This document shows, in pieces, positions 51,865 through 60,382 of a stretch of DNA of 64,000 nucleotides. Under the pieces are notes generated by a model that was not told where the DNA came from, did not search any database, and worked only from the letters and a program-made list of their open reading frames with translations. The stretch is from Halomonas sp. (GTDB lineage Bacteria; Pseudomonadota; Gammaproteobacteria; Pseudomonadales; Halomonadaceae). A program made the translations under genes and the position numbers. Each line of letters begins with the position of its first letter. Position 1 is the first letter of the stretch. The stretch lies in assembly GCF_020832045.1 (NCBI RefSeq), contig NZ_JAFIFK010000047.1, positions 62,001-126,000 on the forward strand, read 5' to 3'.

Positions 51865-53396
51865 GCGAAGCATTGCGGCCAACCAGGAAGAACGAACAAA
51901 AACAGCCTGGGTGGCAGCGGCTTTCGCCCTGGGCGGTACTCCTGCTGTTGCTCAGCGGTGGTGTCACTCTGGTACGCCAGCACTTGCCCCTGGTGCTCGG
52001 TGCCGGGGCGGGGCTGACGATGTTGGAGCGCCTGGGGTTGCGGGAGCTGGCGCTGGGGGGCGCGACACTTTTGGGTCTGGCGATGTTGTGCAGCCTGCTG
52101 TATTACCGTCGGTTTCGCTATCGCTGCGACGGCGATGTACTTATCGTGCAAAAAGGGCTGCTGGAGCATCGCGAGTTCAAGGTGGCGGCACGCCACGTGC
52201 AAAGTATCGTTACCCACCAGCCGGTCTACATGCGTCCTTTCGGGCTGGTGCTATGGGAAGTGGAGACCCAGGCCGGCGAGGCCTCCCGTATTGCCTTGCC
52301 CGGTATTCGGCGCGAATGCGCCGAAGCCCTCGAGCGTGAGCTTCGCTCATCCACAGATCTGGCTCCGTCGTTACAAGGGCAGCGCAATGCCACACCGTCC
52401 GAGGATAGGGCTAGCGCGAGGCGCGCGGCGCCGCATTTTACTCTCAACGGCAAGGCGATCGTACTTCACGGCCTGGCCAGCCGTTCGATCTTCGTCATTG
52501 CGGCCATGCTGTCGCCCTTCGTTCGGCCGCTGGAACGCTGGGTGCATGACGTTCTGCCCCAGCTCGACCTTGCTGCCTGGCAGCCGGCTTCACCCTGGGT
52601 GACCATCGCGCTAGGCATCCTGCTCGTGGTGGCTACCTTGAGCGTGTTGGCCATACTAGCCGCCTGGTGGCGCTTTCATGGCTATGAGCTGTTCGATGAG
52701 GGGGATCGCCAGGTACAGCGCAGCGGCTTGGTCCATCGTCAGGAGCAGACACTGAGCTTGTCTCGCTTGCAGGTGGTGGAGTGGGTGCAGACGGGGCTCG
52801 GTCGGCTGCTTGGGCGAGGCTATCTAGTGTGTCATCAGTATGGTTCATCGGGCGGCGATGCCGCCGAGTCGCGTCGCTTCCTGGTGCCGGGGCTTACCGA
52901 GGCACAGCATGAATGGCTGACGGTTCGATTCTGGCCGGGCTACGCTGCGGGCCAACCTTTGCAGCGAGTGGATTCGAGCTATCGGCGCGTCCTGCTGCTG
53001 CGCCATGTGTTGCTGTCTACCGGGGCGGCCGTGCTAGTGGAAGTGCTCGCGCCTGGTCAGCTGTCGTTACTGGCTTGGGGCGGCTTGGCTGGGGGGCTTC
53101 TGCTCCTGTCCTCCGCCCTGGCCCAGTGGCGATGGATAGCGACAGGCTGGGCCAAAGAGAATAGCTACCTGCGTATTCGCCGCGGGATCCTGGGGCAGCG
53201 CACCGGTGTCTTCCCCCTGCAGCACCTGATTTCGCTACGCGTTCAGCAGAGCTGGCTGCAACGCCGACGAGGCGTTGCCACGCTGCACCTTGAGCTGGCC
53301 AATGGTCGTCAGACCCTGCCGTATCTGAACGCGAAGGAGGCACACCGGCTGGCAGATGCGCTGTTGTTCAGCGCCGAAAACGCTCAGCTGGCCTGA
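51861..53396 (+). CDS. bPH2 domain membrane protein, YdbT-like
   Basis: A 511-residue protein with several membrane helices and about three bPH2 units: near 80-150 (VLIVQKGLLEHREFKVAARHVQSIVTHQPV), near 290-350 (YELFDEGDRQVQRSGLVHRQEQTLSLSRLQVVEW) and near 430-500 (YLRIRRGILGQRTGVFPLQHLISLRVQQSW). ATG 51861 overlaps the stop of the YdbS-like gene. Bacillus homologues of the pair resist certain bacteriocins and antimicrobial stress; function here is unproven. Confidence 0.82.
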   Translation: MSEALRPTRKNEQKQPGWQRLSPWAVLLLLLSGGVTLVRQHLPLVLGAGAGLTMLERLGLRELALGGATLLGLAMLCSLLYYRRFRYRCDGDVLIVQKGLLEHREFKVAARHVQSIVTHQPVYMRPFGLVLWEVETQAGEASRIALPGIRRECAEALERELRSSTDLAPSLQGQRNATPSEDRASARRAAPHFTLNGKAIVLHGLASRSIFVIAAMLSPFVRPLERWVHDVLPQLDLAAWQPASPWVTIALGILLVVATLSVLAILAAWWRFHGYELFDEGDRQVQRSGLVHRQEQTLSLSRLQVVEWVQTGLGRLLGRGYLVCHQYGSSGGDAAESRRFLVPGLTEAQHEWLTVRFWPGYAAGQPLQRVDSSYRRVLLLRHVLLSTGAAVLVEVLAPGQLSLLAWGGLAGGLLLLSSALAQWRWIATGWAKENSYLRIRRGILGQRTGVFPLQHLISLRVQQSWLQRRRGVATLHLELANGRQTLPYLNAKEAHRLADALLFSAENAQLA

Positions 53397-53788
53397 CCGG
53401 CCTGGCCGAAATGACGATGCAGCCATGTATTGATCGTATCGGACTCATACATCCACTCTTCACGTCCGTCTTCGTGCTTTATCAGCAGGCACGGCACCTT
53501 TACTCGGCCGCCACCTTCTTCCAGTTCTCGACGGCGATCCGGGACGAGCTGGGCGTCGCGAATTTCGATCTTGAGCCCCAGCCGAGCCATTTCCTTGCGC
53601 ACTTTGATACAGAAAGGACAGGAGCGAAACTGGTAGAGCGCGAGCTTGCGGCAAGCTTCGTCGACGCGAGCCTGCTCCTCGTCGCTGCGCTCGATGCTCT
53701 GTGGCGTCGAGAGTTTTTCGGCAACCAGCATGACCGGCGACAGCACCAGCCGAACGCCCCGAAAGAAATAGCGCAACACGATTCTCAT
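53384..53788 (-). CDS. Glutaredoxin-like membrane-associated protein (CPFC)
   Basis: A 134-residue protein from ATG 53788. The first 30 residues are hydrophobic and basic (MRIVLRYFFRGVRLVLSPVMLVAEKL), followed by a glutaredoxin fold with the active site RSCPFCIKVRKEM, VKVPCLLIKHEDGREEWMYESDTINTWL (cis-Pro and glutathione-binding TINTWL). Its 3' end overlaps the YdbT-like gene by 13 bases in convergent orientation. Confidence 0.82.
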   Translation of the reverse strand: MRIVLRYFFRGVRLVLSPVMLVAEKLSTPQSIERSDEEQARVDEACRKLALYQFRSCPFCIKVRKEMARLGLKIEIRDAQLVPDRRRELEEGGGRVKVPCLLIKHEDGREEWMYESDTINTWLHRHFGQAGQAS

Positions 53789-53934
53789 GGTGACCCCAAG
53801 GGTGGATGAGTTTGCAGGGGCCTCATGATGCCGTGCCCAGCGCCGAGTTCCAAGGTAGAAAACATGCCGCCACCCCTCGGCTGGCGGCAGCTGCCGTTTT
53901 AGGTCAGGCTTATGAAACCGTAAAGTCGGCAGAT

Positions 53935-54294
53935 ATGGCGATGACAACGAAGCAGAAGCGATACGGCATAATGGCGGGGCTGGCCTTGCTTGGACTCGCG
54001 GCCTGTTCGGGCCAGGAAAATGACGTGCGGGACGTCTCCTTGGCGGTGCTGGTCAATCAGGCCGGACAGCTCGACGGTTCCAGCGTGGCGACCCAGGGGG
54101 TGGTCAGGCACTTCGAGGACCCGCTGCATTACTGGATCGAGGATGAGGATCTCAACCGGGTTGAAATCTTTCCCCACGAGCTCATCGAGCCACACCTGGG
54201 TGAGACGGTGCGCGTCGTTGGCGACTTCGAGTACTCTCCCACTGAAGGGCGTCGCTTGACGCTCGCCAGCGTGGAGCCGGTCGTACGACCCTAG
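53935..54294 (+). CDS. Small lipoprotein with OB-like fold
   Basis: A 119-residue protein from ATG 53935 (or 53941) with a lipoprotein signal ending in LGLAAC. The mature part looks like a small beta-barrel: SSVATQGVVRHFEDPLHYWIEDEDLNRVEIFPHEL and GETVRVVGDFEYSPTEGRRLTLASVEPV, in keeping with an OB fold. No function recognised. It precedes the acyltransferase gene. Confidence 0.6.
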   Translation: MAMTTKQKRYGIMAGLALLGLAACSGQENDVRDVSLAVLVNQAGQLDGSSVATQGVVRHFEDPLHYWIEDEDLNRVEIFPHELIEPHLGETVRVVGDFEYSPTEGRRLTLASVEPVVRP

Positions 54295-54329
54295 GCTTCG
54301 TCTGAATAGCGTAGAGCGAGGGAATCGCC

Positions 54330-55436
54330 ATGATCAGGCTAAGCCAGACGCCCCAGCTGCCATCTCTGCCCGCCAGAGTGGACGCCATCGATCTCGCCCG
54401 CGGCATTGCCATCGCCCTGATGATCCTCAGCCATGCCGTCAGTGGCCTGCTGGGCATTCGCCAGGTTCCCGAGTGGGGCATGGTGCCGATCCATCTCATC
54501 ACCAAGTTTTCTTCATCGTTGTTCATTCTTGTCTTCGGCATCGCGCTGGCGGTCGCCTTCCTGCCGAAGGTAGGGTCCGCCGACTGGCCGCAGCGAAGGT
54601 TGAAGCTGATGCTGCGGGGCCTGGAAGTGCTGTTCTGGTACAAGGCACTGACTATCGTCGAGATGTTGCCGATGTTCACGACCCAGGACATCGTCGATGC
54701 GCTGCTCTACCAGCGCTTTGCCATCTGGGTCGAAATTCTCGGATTCTATGCCCTGGCGTTGCTGTGGATTCCCTGGGTGCTTCCGCTTTGGTTTCGCATG
54801 CCGCTGTGGTCGCGCCTGCTGGCACCGGTCGCGGTCGGCGTGCTGTCGGTGATGCTGGAGCGTCATTTCCATTTCTGGGGCAGCGACACTCTCAAGGCGC
54901 TGCTGGTGGAGGATGCGGACCACTACACTTGGGGCCAACTGGCACGGCTGCCGCTGGTGATGCTGGGGCTGCTGGTGGGTGAGGCCATCCTGCGCTGGTA
55001 TGGCGAGCCGCTCACGCGGCGTCGGCTGATCCTGTGCCTGGCCGGACTGGGCACGCTGTTGCTTCTCGGTTTCGTGGCGCTCTCGCTGCCCGAACTCGAT
55101 GCAGCGCTGATGGCGGTGGCCTGGAACGTGGGCAAGCACCCACCCGAAGTGCCTTTCATGGCGTTCAGCGTCGGCGGTGCGCTGCTGATCCTCGCGCTCT
55201 GCCTGCTGGGGGGGCGTTCGGCTGCCACTTGGCTCAAGCCGCTCAGCGTAATCGGCACCGACGCCTTGCGCGCCTTCATTTTCCATATCGTGGTCATCTT
55301 TCTGGTGCTGCGCTTGTTGTCGGACGCCTGGCAGGTCTACAGCTATCCTCAGGTGCTGGGCATCGGCCTGACCTTGATACTTCTTACGGCGGGCTGGATC
55401 GCCTTTCTGCGCTGGTTCAGGGAGCACAGCAAATGA
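54330..55436 (+). CDS. Membrane acyltransferase, DUF1624/HGSNAT-like
   Basis: A 368-residue polytopic protein with nine or ten hydrophobic segments. The N-terminal RVDAIDLARGIAIALMILSHAVSGLLG is the signature of the DUF1624 (heparan-alpha-glucosaminide N-acetyltransferase-like) superfamily, with a likely active His in SHAV. It would transfer acyl groups across the membrane to an unknown acceptor. Overlaps the serine-hydrolase gene downstream by ATGA. Confidence 0.72.
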   Translation: MIRLSQTPQLPSLPARVDAIDLARGIAIALMILSHAVSGLLGIRQVPEWGMVPIHLITKFSSSLFILVFGIALAVAFLPKVGSADWPQRRLKLMLRGLEVLFWYKALTIVEMLPMFTTQDIVDALLYQRFAIWVEILGFYALALLWIPWVLPLWFRMPLWSRLLAPVAVGVLSVMLERHFHFWGSDTLKALLVEDADHYTWGQLARLPLVMLGLLVGEAILRWYGEPLTRRRLILCLAGLGTLLLLGFVALSLPELDAALMAVAWNVGKHPPEVPFMAFSVGGALLILALCLLGGRSAATWLKPLSVIGTDALRAFIFHIVVIFLVLRLLSDAWQVYSYPQVLGIGLTLILLTAGWIAFLRWFREHSK

Positions 55437-56527
55437 TCTCTCCATGGATTGCACGCACGCTGTTGCTGCTGGTCATGTTGTTGCCATCGATGGCCATGGC
55501 CCAGACGAGCTGGGCAGCACAGGTGGAAGCGCGCCAGGACCCGCCCTGGGCCGAGCGCTTGAAGGCGAGACTGGCGCTGCTCGACGCCGGTTTCAAGGGG
55601 GAAATCGGCGTGCATGTACGTGAGCTTGGCAGCGGGGCGCGTTTCGGTTGGCGCGATGACGAATACTGGTACCTGGCCTCGCTGGTGAAGGTGCCTGTCG
55701 CCATCGAGTTGCTGTCCAGGATCGAGGCAGGGGAGATGTCACTCCAGGACCGCTTGACGCTGGCGCGCAGCGATTACGTCGATGGGGCCGGCACCACCAA
55801 CTGGGCGGCGCCGGGCAGCGGCTTGCCACTGAGCCAGCTGCTGGAGTCGATGCTGACCATGAGTGACAACACGGCCAGCGACATGCTGATTCGCCACTTG
55901 GGACTCGAGAGCGTCAATCGTCGGGCGCGACAGCTAGCGCCAGCCGGTGGCTTGGGGCCGATTACGTCCCTGGTTGACGTGCGACGTCACGCCTATGCCA
56001 ACCTGCATCCCGATGCCTTCAGTCTGAGCGGTTTGGATTTCATCGAGTTGCGTAAGCGTCGTGGCGATGGAGAGCGAGTGGCATGGCTCCGCGAGCGACT
56101 CGAACTCGAACCGCAGGACCTGCTGCTGCCCAGCGTCGACGACGCCTTCCATCTCTACTATGCCACGGACCTCAATAGCGGCAGGCTCGACGCTTTCGCC
56201 GATGGACTAGAGATGCTGGCCGAGGGCCAGGCGCTGGGGGCGTGGGGCACCGGTGAGATGCTTGCGGTCATGGCGCGTACCAGCAGCGGCGAGCGGCGAC
56301 TCAGGGCCGGCTTGGGGCGTGACATCCGCTTGGCTCACAAGACGGGCACCCAGCACCGACAAGTCTGCGATGCCGGTATCGCCACTCAAGGGCAGGGCGA
56401 TGACGCCCGCCGTGTCGTGATCGTGGCGTGCGTACGCGGAGAACTCGACCTGGCACGTAACGAGCAGATCGTGGCGGCGATAGGGCGTGCCGTGAGGGAG
56501 GCGGGGGTGTTCGAGGATGCTCGATAG
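55433..56527 (+). CDS. Class A beta-lactamase-like serine hydrolase
   Basis: A 364-residue exported protein from ATG 55433 with a signal peptide (RTLLLLVMLLPSMAMAQ). The serine penicillin-recognising motifs are in order: S83-x-x-K86 in YLASLVKVPVAIELL, S144DN in MLTMSDNTASDML and K303TG in LAHKTGTQHRQVCDAG. The domain is longer than a standard class A enzyme, and the usual Glu166 segment is not clear, so resistance cannot be inferred; it may act on peptidoglycan. Translation is coupled to the acyltransferase gene. Confidence 0.78.
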   Translation: MISPWIARTLLLLVMLLPSMAMAQTSWAAQVEARQDPPWAERLKARLALLDAGFKGEIGVHVRELGSGARFGWRDDEYWYLASLVKVPVAIELLSRIEAGEMSLQDRLTLARSDYVDGAGTTNWAAPGSGLPLSQLLESMLTMSDNTASDMLIRHLGLESVNRRARQLAPAGGLGPITSLVDVRRHAYANLHPDAFSLSGLDFIELRKRRGDGERVAWLRERLELEPQDLLLPSVDDAFHLYYATDLNSGRLDAFADGLEMLAEGQALGAWGTGEMLAVMARTSSGERRLRAGLGRDIRLAHKTGTQHRQVCDAGIATQGQGDDARRVVIVACVRGELDLARNEQIVAAIGRAVREAGVFEDAR

Positions 56528-56601
56528 CGGCTGCGACTAACGTCTATGCGTTATGCATGGCTTCCTGATTGACTCTTTGTCTAGGTATGGCTAGCCTTTC
56601 A

Positions 56602-56642
56602 GCATCGAATGTTACCGGTAACAATATGCTGGCATTCGATGC
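56602..56642 (+). promoter_or_regulatory. GntR operator within a larger inverted repeat
   Basis: TGTTACCGGTAACA (56610-56623) is a perfect 14-bp palindrome and matches the E. coli GntR box ATGTTA-N4-TAACAT. It is enclosed by a 10-bp inverted repeat, GCATCGAATG (56602-56611) and CATTCGATGC (56633-56642). A weak promoter TTGACT (56569) and TAGCCT (56592) lies just upstream, so a bound repressor would block early transcription of the TRAP genes. GntR is encoded at the end of the same cluster. Confidence 0.72.
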
Positions 56643-56720
56643 CCCATGAGGAGCTTCCAAGCCCCTCGGGAAGACACCACGACCTGCCTACTCACAATGA
56701 TAAATCGACGGGAGTCTGCC

Positions 56721-57791
56721 ATGACCGCCATATGGCGCAACACCCTCACGCTAGCCGGTGCCGTTACCCTTTCACTAAGCATTGCTCATGCCCAGAGCCC
56801 AGATCTATCCGACCCTCCCGCCATTGAGGGCGAGGCGGTGGGAGACCACGGCAGCCATACCCTGCGCATGGGGCTCGGCCTGTCCGATACCTCGCCGCAA
56901 TACCTCTCAAGCCGCTATTTCGCCGATATCCTCGAACAGCGCACCGAAGGGCGCATCACCGTCAATATTTTCCCCAACAGCCAGTTGGGGGACGACGTGC
57001 AGATGATGGAAATGCTCCAGACCGGTTCACTGGACATGAGCTACCCATCGTCGTCACCGGCGACCACCTACGTATCGGAGTTGGCGGTGTTCGACTTGCC
57101 GTTCCTGTTACCGACGCGTGAAGCGGCCATCGCGGTCATGCAGAGTGATACCGCTCAGCGCATGCTCGATGCTTTCGAGGGCACCGGTATCAAGGCATTG
57201 ACCTTCTCCGAGAACGGCTATCGTCAGCTCACCAACAGCGCGCGCCCGGTGGAGTCGCCTGAGGATGTGGCGGGGCTCGACGTGCGCGGTCTGAGTGTGC
57301 GTACCATGGAGAACCCGGTGCACCTGGCGATCTGGGAGGCACTGGGCGCCAACCCGACCCCGATGGCCTTCGGCGAGCTGTTTTCCGCCATGGAGCAGGG
57401 GGTGGTCGATGGCCAGGAGAATCCCTGGAGCACTATCCTGACCTCCAATTTTCACGAGGTGCAGGACTATGGCTCAGAGACCCGCCACGTCTACACACCG
57501 TTCATCATGATGATGTCTCAGCGCACCTGGGATCGGATGGCACCGGAGTATCAGGAACTGGTGCAGGAAGCGGCACGTCTGTCGGCCGAGTATGAGATCC
57601 AATTGGCGACTGAATATGACGACTGGTCCCGCGAGCAGCTCGAAGCACGCGGTATGCAGATCTCGCGGCTGGATGACGAGCAGGTCGCTGCCTTCCAGGA
57701 AGCCGTGCAGCCGGTTTACGACCAGTGGGCGCCGCGTATCGGCGAGGATCTGATTGCCGAAATCCAGGCTATCGTTGAGTCCACTCAGTAA
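56721..57791 (+). CDS. TRAP transporter substrate-binding protein DctP
   Basis: A 356-residue periplasmic binding protein from ATG 56721 with a signal peptide (ending SIAHAQ). TRAP DctP features: LRMGLGLSDTSPQYLSSRYFADILEQRTEGRITVNIFPNSQLGDDVQMMEMLQTGSLDM, and a central VRTMENPVHLAIWEALGANPTPMAFGELFSAMEQGVVDGQENPWSTI, in which the conserved Arg binds the substrate carboxylate. The gluconokinase and GntR genes downstream, and the GntR operator upstream, point to gluconate or a related sugar acid. Confidence 0.88.
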   Translation: MTAIWRNTLTLAGAVTLSLSIAHAQSPDLSDPPAIEGEAVGDHGSHTLRMGLGLSDTSPQYLSSRYFADILEQRTEGRITVNIFPNSQLGDDVQMMEMLQTGSLDMSYPSSSPATTYVSELAVFDLPFLLPTREAAIAVMQSDTAQRMLDAFEGTGIKALTFSENGYRQLTNSARPVESPEDVAGLDVRGLSVRTMENPVHLAIWEALGANPTPMAFGELFSAMEQGVVDGQENPWSTILTSNFHEVQDYGSETRHVYTPFIMMMSQRTWDRMAPEYQELVQEAARLSAEYEIQLATEYDDWSREQLEARGMQISRLDDEQVAAFQEAVQPVYDQWAPRIGEDLIAEIQAIVESTQ

Positions 57792-57850
57792 TCATCCATC
57801 CGCTGATTTGTCAGGGCAGGGAGCATTCCTTGCCCTGCACGGAGTACTGC

Positions 57851-58441
57851 ATGATCTCTCCCAGCCCCCCGCCGGAAGATCCAAGCGCCTATCTGGATGA
57901 CCCTCGGCGAGAACCGCTCGAACTCGACCCCGAAGGGCGCCGTGGACCGTTGCTGTTTCGCCTGATCACACGACTGATGGAACACGTGATCGCAACGATA
58001 CTTGTCGCATTGATCGTTTCGGTATCCGCCAATGTGCTCGGCCGCGCCTTGCTCAATCGCTCGTTACCTTGGGCTGATGAGCTGGCAAGAATGTTATTCA
58101 TTTGGCTGATCTTCGTAGGTGCCGCTGCTGCATTCGCCCGCTATGAACATATCGCCGTCGATTTTCTGGTGCGTCGGCTCAAGCCACGCGCCGCCTATTC
58201 GCTCTACCTGTTGCAGCATCTCATTATCGCTACGCTGATGAGCATCATGGTGTGGGGTGGGTATCTCGTGATGTCGCGCTCTACAGGTCGCACGGCCATC
58301 CTTGGCGTGCCGTGGAACCTCATCAATCTGTCATTGGTGCTCTGTTCGCTGTTTATCGTTGCCGTGGCGCTGTGGCGGTCCTGGCTGTGTCTTCGGTTGA
58401 TCCTTCAATTGGGTCAACCCCACCGTCGAGCGGGAGGCTGA
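57851..58441 (+). CDS. TRAP transporter small permease DctQ
   Basis: A 196-residue membrane protein starting at ATG 57851 behind GGAG. After a 35-residue charged N-terminus come four hydrophobic helices. LPWADELARMLFIWLIFVGAAAAFARYEHIAVDFL is the DctQ signature. It pairs with the DctM subunit three bases downstream. Confidence 0.88.
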   Translation: MISPSPPPEDPSAYLDDPRREPLELDPEGRRGPLLFRLITRLMEHVIATILVALIVSVSANVLGRALLNRSLPWADELARMLFIWLIFVGAAAAFARYEHIAVDFLVRRLKPRAAYSLYLLQHLIIATLMSIMVWGGYLVMSRSTGRTAILGVPWNLINLSLVLCSLFIVAVALWRSWLCLRLILQLGQPHRRAGG

Positions 58442-58444
58442 TCC

Positions 58445-59728
58445 ATGCTGTGGATCTTTCTGGGTATCCTGTTTGCCTCCCTCACCATCGGGCTGCCTAT
58501 TGCCTTTGGGCTAGGCGTGGCCGCCGTAGTCATGGCTGTGCTTTCCGACATCCCGCTTTCAATCCTGATCGAGCAGTCGATCCGTGGCGTCAATAATTTC
58601 CCGCTTCTGGCCATTCCTTTCTTCATACTGGTGGGCGAGGTGATGAGCCACGGCGGTATCGCCCGGCGCCTGATGGAGCTAGCCGGGGCGCTGGTGGGAT
58701 TCGTTCGCGGCGGGTTGGGGCAAGTCGCCATCACCGGCTCGATGTTCTTCGGCGGAATCAGCGGCTCGGCGGTGGCGGATACTGCGGCCACCGGCGCGAT
58801 GATGATTCCCTCCATGAAGCAGCAGGGCTATTCGGCTCCGCATGCCACGGCGATCAATACCGTCTCCTCGGTGATCGGTATCATCATCCCGCCATCGATT
58901 CCGCTGATCCTGTTCGGCATCGTCACCGAAACCTCAATCAGTCGCCTGTTCATTGCCGGCATCGTGCCGGGCCTGTTGATCGGCTTCGCGCTGATGGTGA
59001 CTACCTTCATCATGGCCAGCATCGAACACGCCGGGCAGACCCGAAAATTCGACCTCGGCCGCCTGTGGCAGGCGTTCAAGGCGGCCTGGCTGGCGCTGGT
59101 GCTGCCGGTGATCGTGATCGGCGGCATTCTCGGCGGGGTGTTCACGGCTACCGAAGCTGCCGTGGCGGCTTTGCTGTTTTCGCTGTTCATTTCGCTGGTG
59201 GTCTATCGCGAGTTCCATCCCCGTGAGCTGTGGGGGATGCTGATCCGCACGGCGCGGCTGACCGGCATGGTATTGCTGCTGCTGGCTTTCGCCACCGTTA
59301 TCGCCTGGTTCCTGACCATCAACATGGTGCCCCAGACGCTGGTGCGCCAGGTACAGGCAATCACCCAGGAGCCGTTCCTGCTGTTGTTGATCGTAGCGGC
59401 TCTGCTGCTGCTGGTGGGCTTCGTCATGGACCTGACCCCGGCGATGGTGATCATGGCGCCCATGCTGACGCCTATCGTCACCTCAGTGGGGGTCGATCCG
59501 GTCTATTTCGGCGTGCTGATGGCCTTCATTCTCGGTATCGGTCTGCTGACGCCGCCTGTTGGCACCTGTCTTTACGTAGGCTGCGGTGTCGGGCGTGTGA
59601 GCATGGAGCAGTTGGTCAAGGCAATGCTCCCGTACTACGCAGCGCTCATCGTGGTGCTGGTAATACTCATCGCCTTTCCCGGCATCGTGACCTGGCTGCC
59701 CGACATGGCTGCTGTGCGCGGCAACTAA
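58445..59728 (+). CDS. TRAP transporter large permease DctM
   Basis: A 427-residue membrane protein with 11 to 12 helices. It has the DctM pattern: GLPIAFGLGVAAVVM, GGLGQVAITGSMFFGGISGSAVADTAATGAMMIPSMKQQGY, SVIGIIIPPSIPLILFG and the C-terminal GLLTPPVGTCLYVGCGVG. It couples the sodium gradient to uptake of the DctP ligand. Confidence 0.92.
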   Translation: MLWIFLGILFASLTIGLPIAFGLGVAAVVMAVLSDIPLSILIEQSIRGVNNFPLLAIPFFILVGEVMSHGGIARRLMELAGALVGFVRGGLGQVAITGSMFFGGISGSAVADTAATGAMMIPSMKQQGYSAPHATAINTVSSVIGIIIPPSIPLILFGIVTETSISRLFIAGIVPGLLIGFALMVTTFIMASIEHAGQTRKFDLGRLWQAFKAAWLALVLPVIVIGGILGGVFTATEAAVAALLFSLFISLVVYREFHPRELWGMLIRTARLTGMVLLLLAFATVIAWFLTINMVPQTLVRQVQAITQEPFLLLLIVAALLLLVGFVMDLTPAMVIMAPMLTPIVTSVGVDPVYFGVLMAFILGIGLLTPPVGTCLYVGCGVGRVSMEQLVKAMLPYYAALIVVLVILIAFPGIVTWLPDMAAVRGN

Positions 59729-59743
59729 ACACAGGGAGGTCTC

Positions 59744-60265
59744 GTGAAGGATGCTGCATGTCGTATCGTGGTGATGGGCGTGTCGGGGTCGGGCAAATCG
59801 TGCGTTGGCGCCTTGCTAGCCCAGCACCTTGGCGTCACATTCATCGATGGTGACGACTATCACTCACCCGCCAGTGTCGACAAGATGGCCAATGGCATTC
59901 CGCTCAATGACGAAGATCGGCGTGCATGGCTGGAAACACTGGCGAAGATAATCGAAGAATACCGCCTTCAAGGTGACTCGCTGGTGCTCGCCTGTTCGGC
60001 GCTCAAGCGACGCTACCGTGATCTCCTGCGGCGCGGCGACCCCGATCTCGCCTTTCTTTTTCTTGCCGGGACGCGGGACCAACTGCGCCAGCGCCTGGCG
60101 GCCAGGGAGGAGCACTTTTTTCGCGGTGATGCGATGTTGGACAGTCAGTTGCGCGATCTCGAAGCGCCGGGGGAGGGGGAGGCCGTAACTAGCGACATCG
60201 ACGACACCCCCGATATCATCGTCAAGAGATTCCTCATGTGGCTATCGGAGCGCCGGTGCCCTTAG
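59744..60265 (+). CDS. gntK: Gluconokinase
   Basis: A 173-residue P-loop kinase that phosphorylates gluconate to 6-phosphogluconate for the Entner-Doudoroff or pentose phosphate pathway. P-loop GVSGSGKS (12-19); FIDGDDYHSPASVDKMANGIPLNDEDRRAWL and LACSALKRRYRDLLR are diagnostic of GntK/IdnK. GTG start at 59744 behind AGGGAGG. Fifteen bases after dctM, so cotranscribed. Ends 117 bases before gntR. Confidence 0.93.
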   Translation: MKDAACRIVVMGVSGSGKSCVGALLAQHLGVTFIDGDDYHSPASVDKMANGIPLNDEDRRAWLETLAKIIEEYRLQGDSLVLACSALKRRYRDLLRRGDPDLAFLFLAGTRDQLRQRLAAREEHFFRGDAMLDSQLRDLEAPGEGEAVTSDIDDTPDIIVKRFLMWLSERRCP

Positions 60266-60382
60266 CCAGCGAAGCCGGGGGAGAGCCAGCATGACGCTGA
60301 CGAGTCCGGTATCATGCCGCCACGGGCCGGCAGTGGACATCGGCCGGTGTCCGTTAGGCTCAGCCACTGTCAGCGGGGAAAC

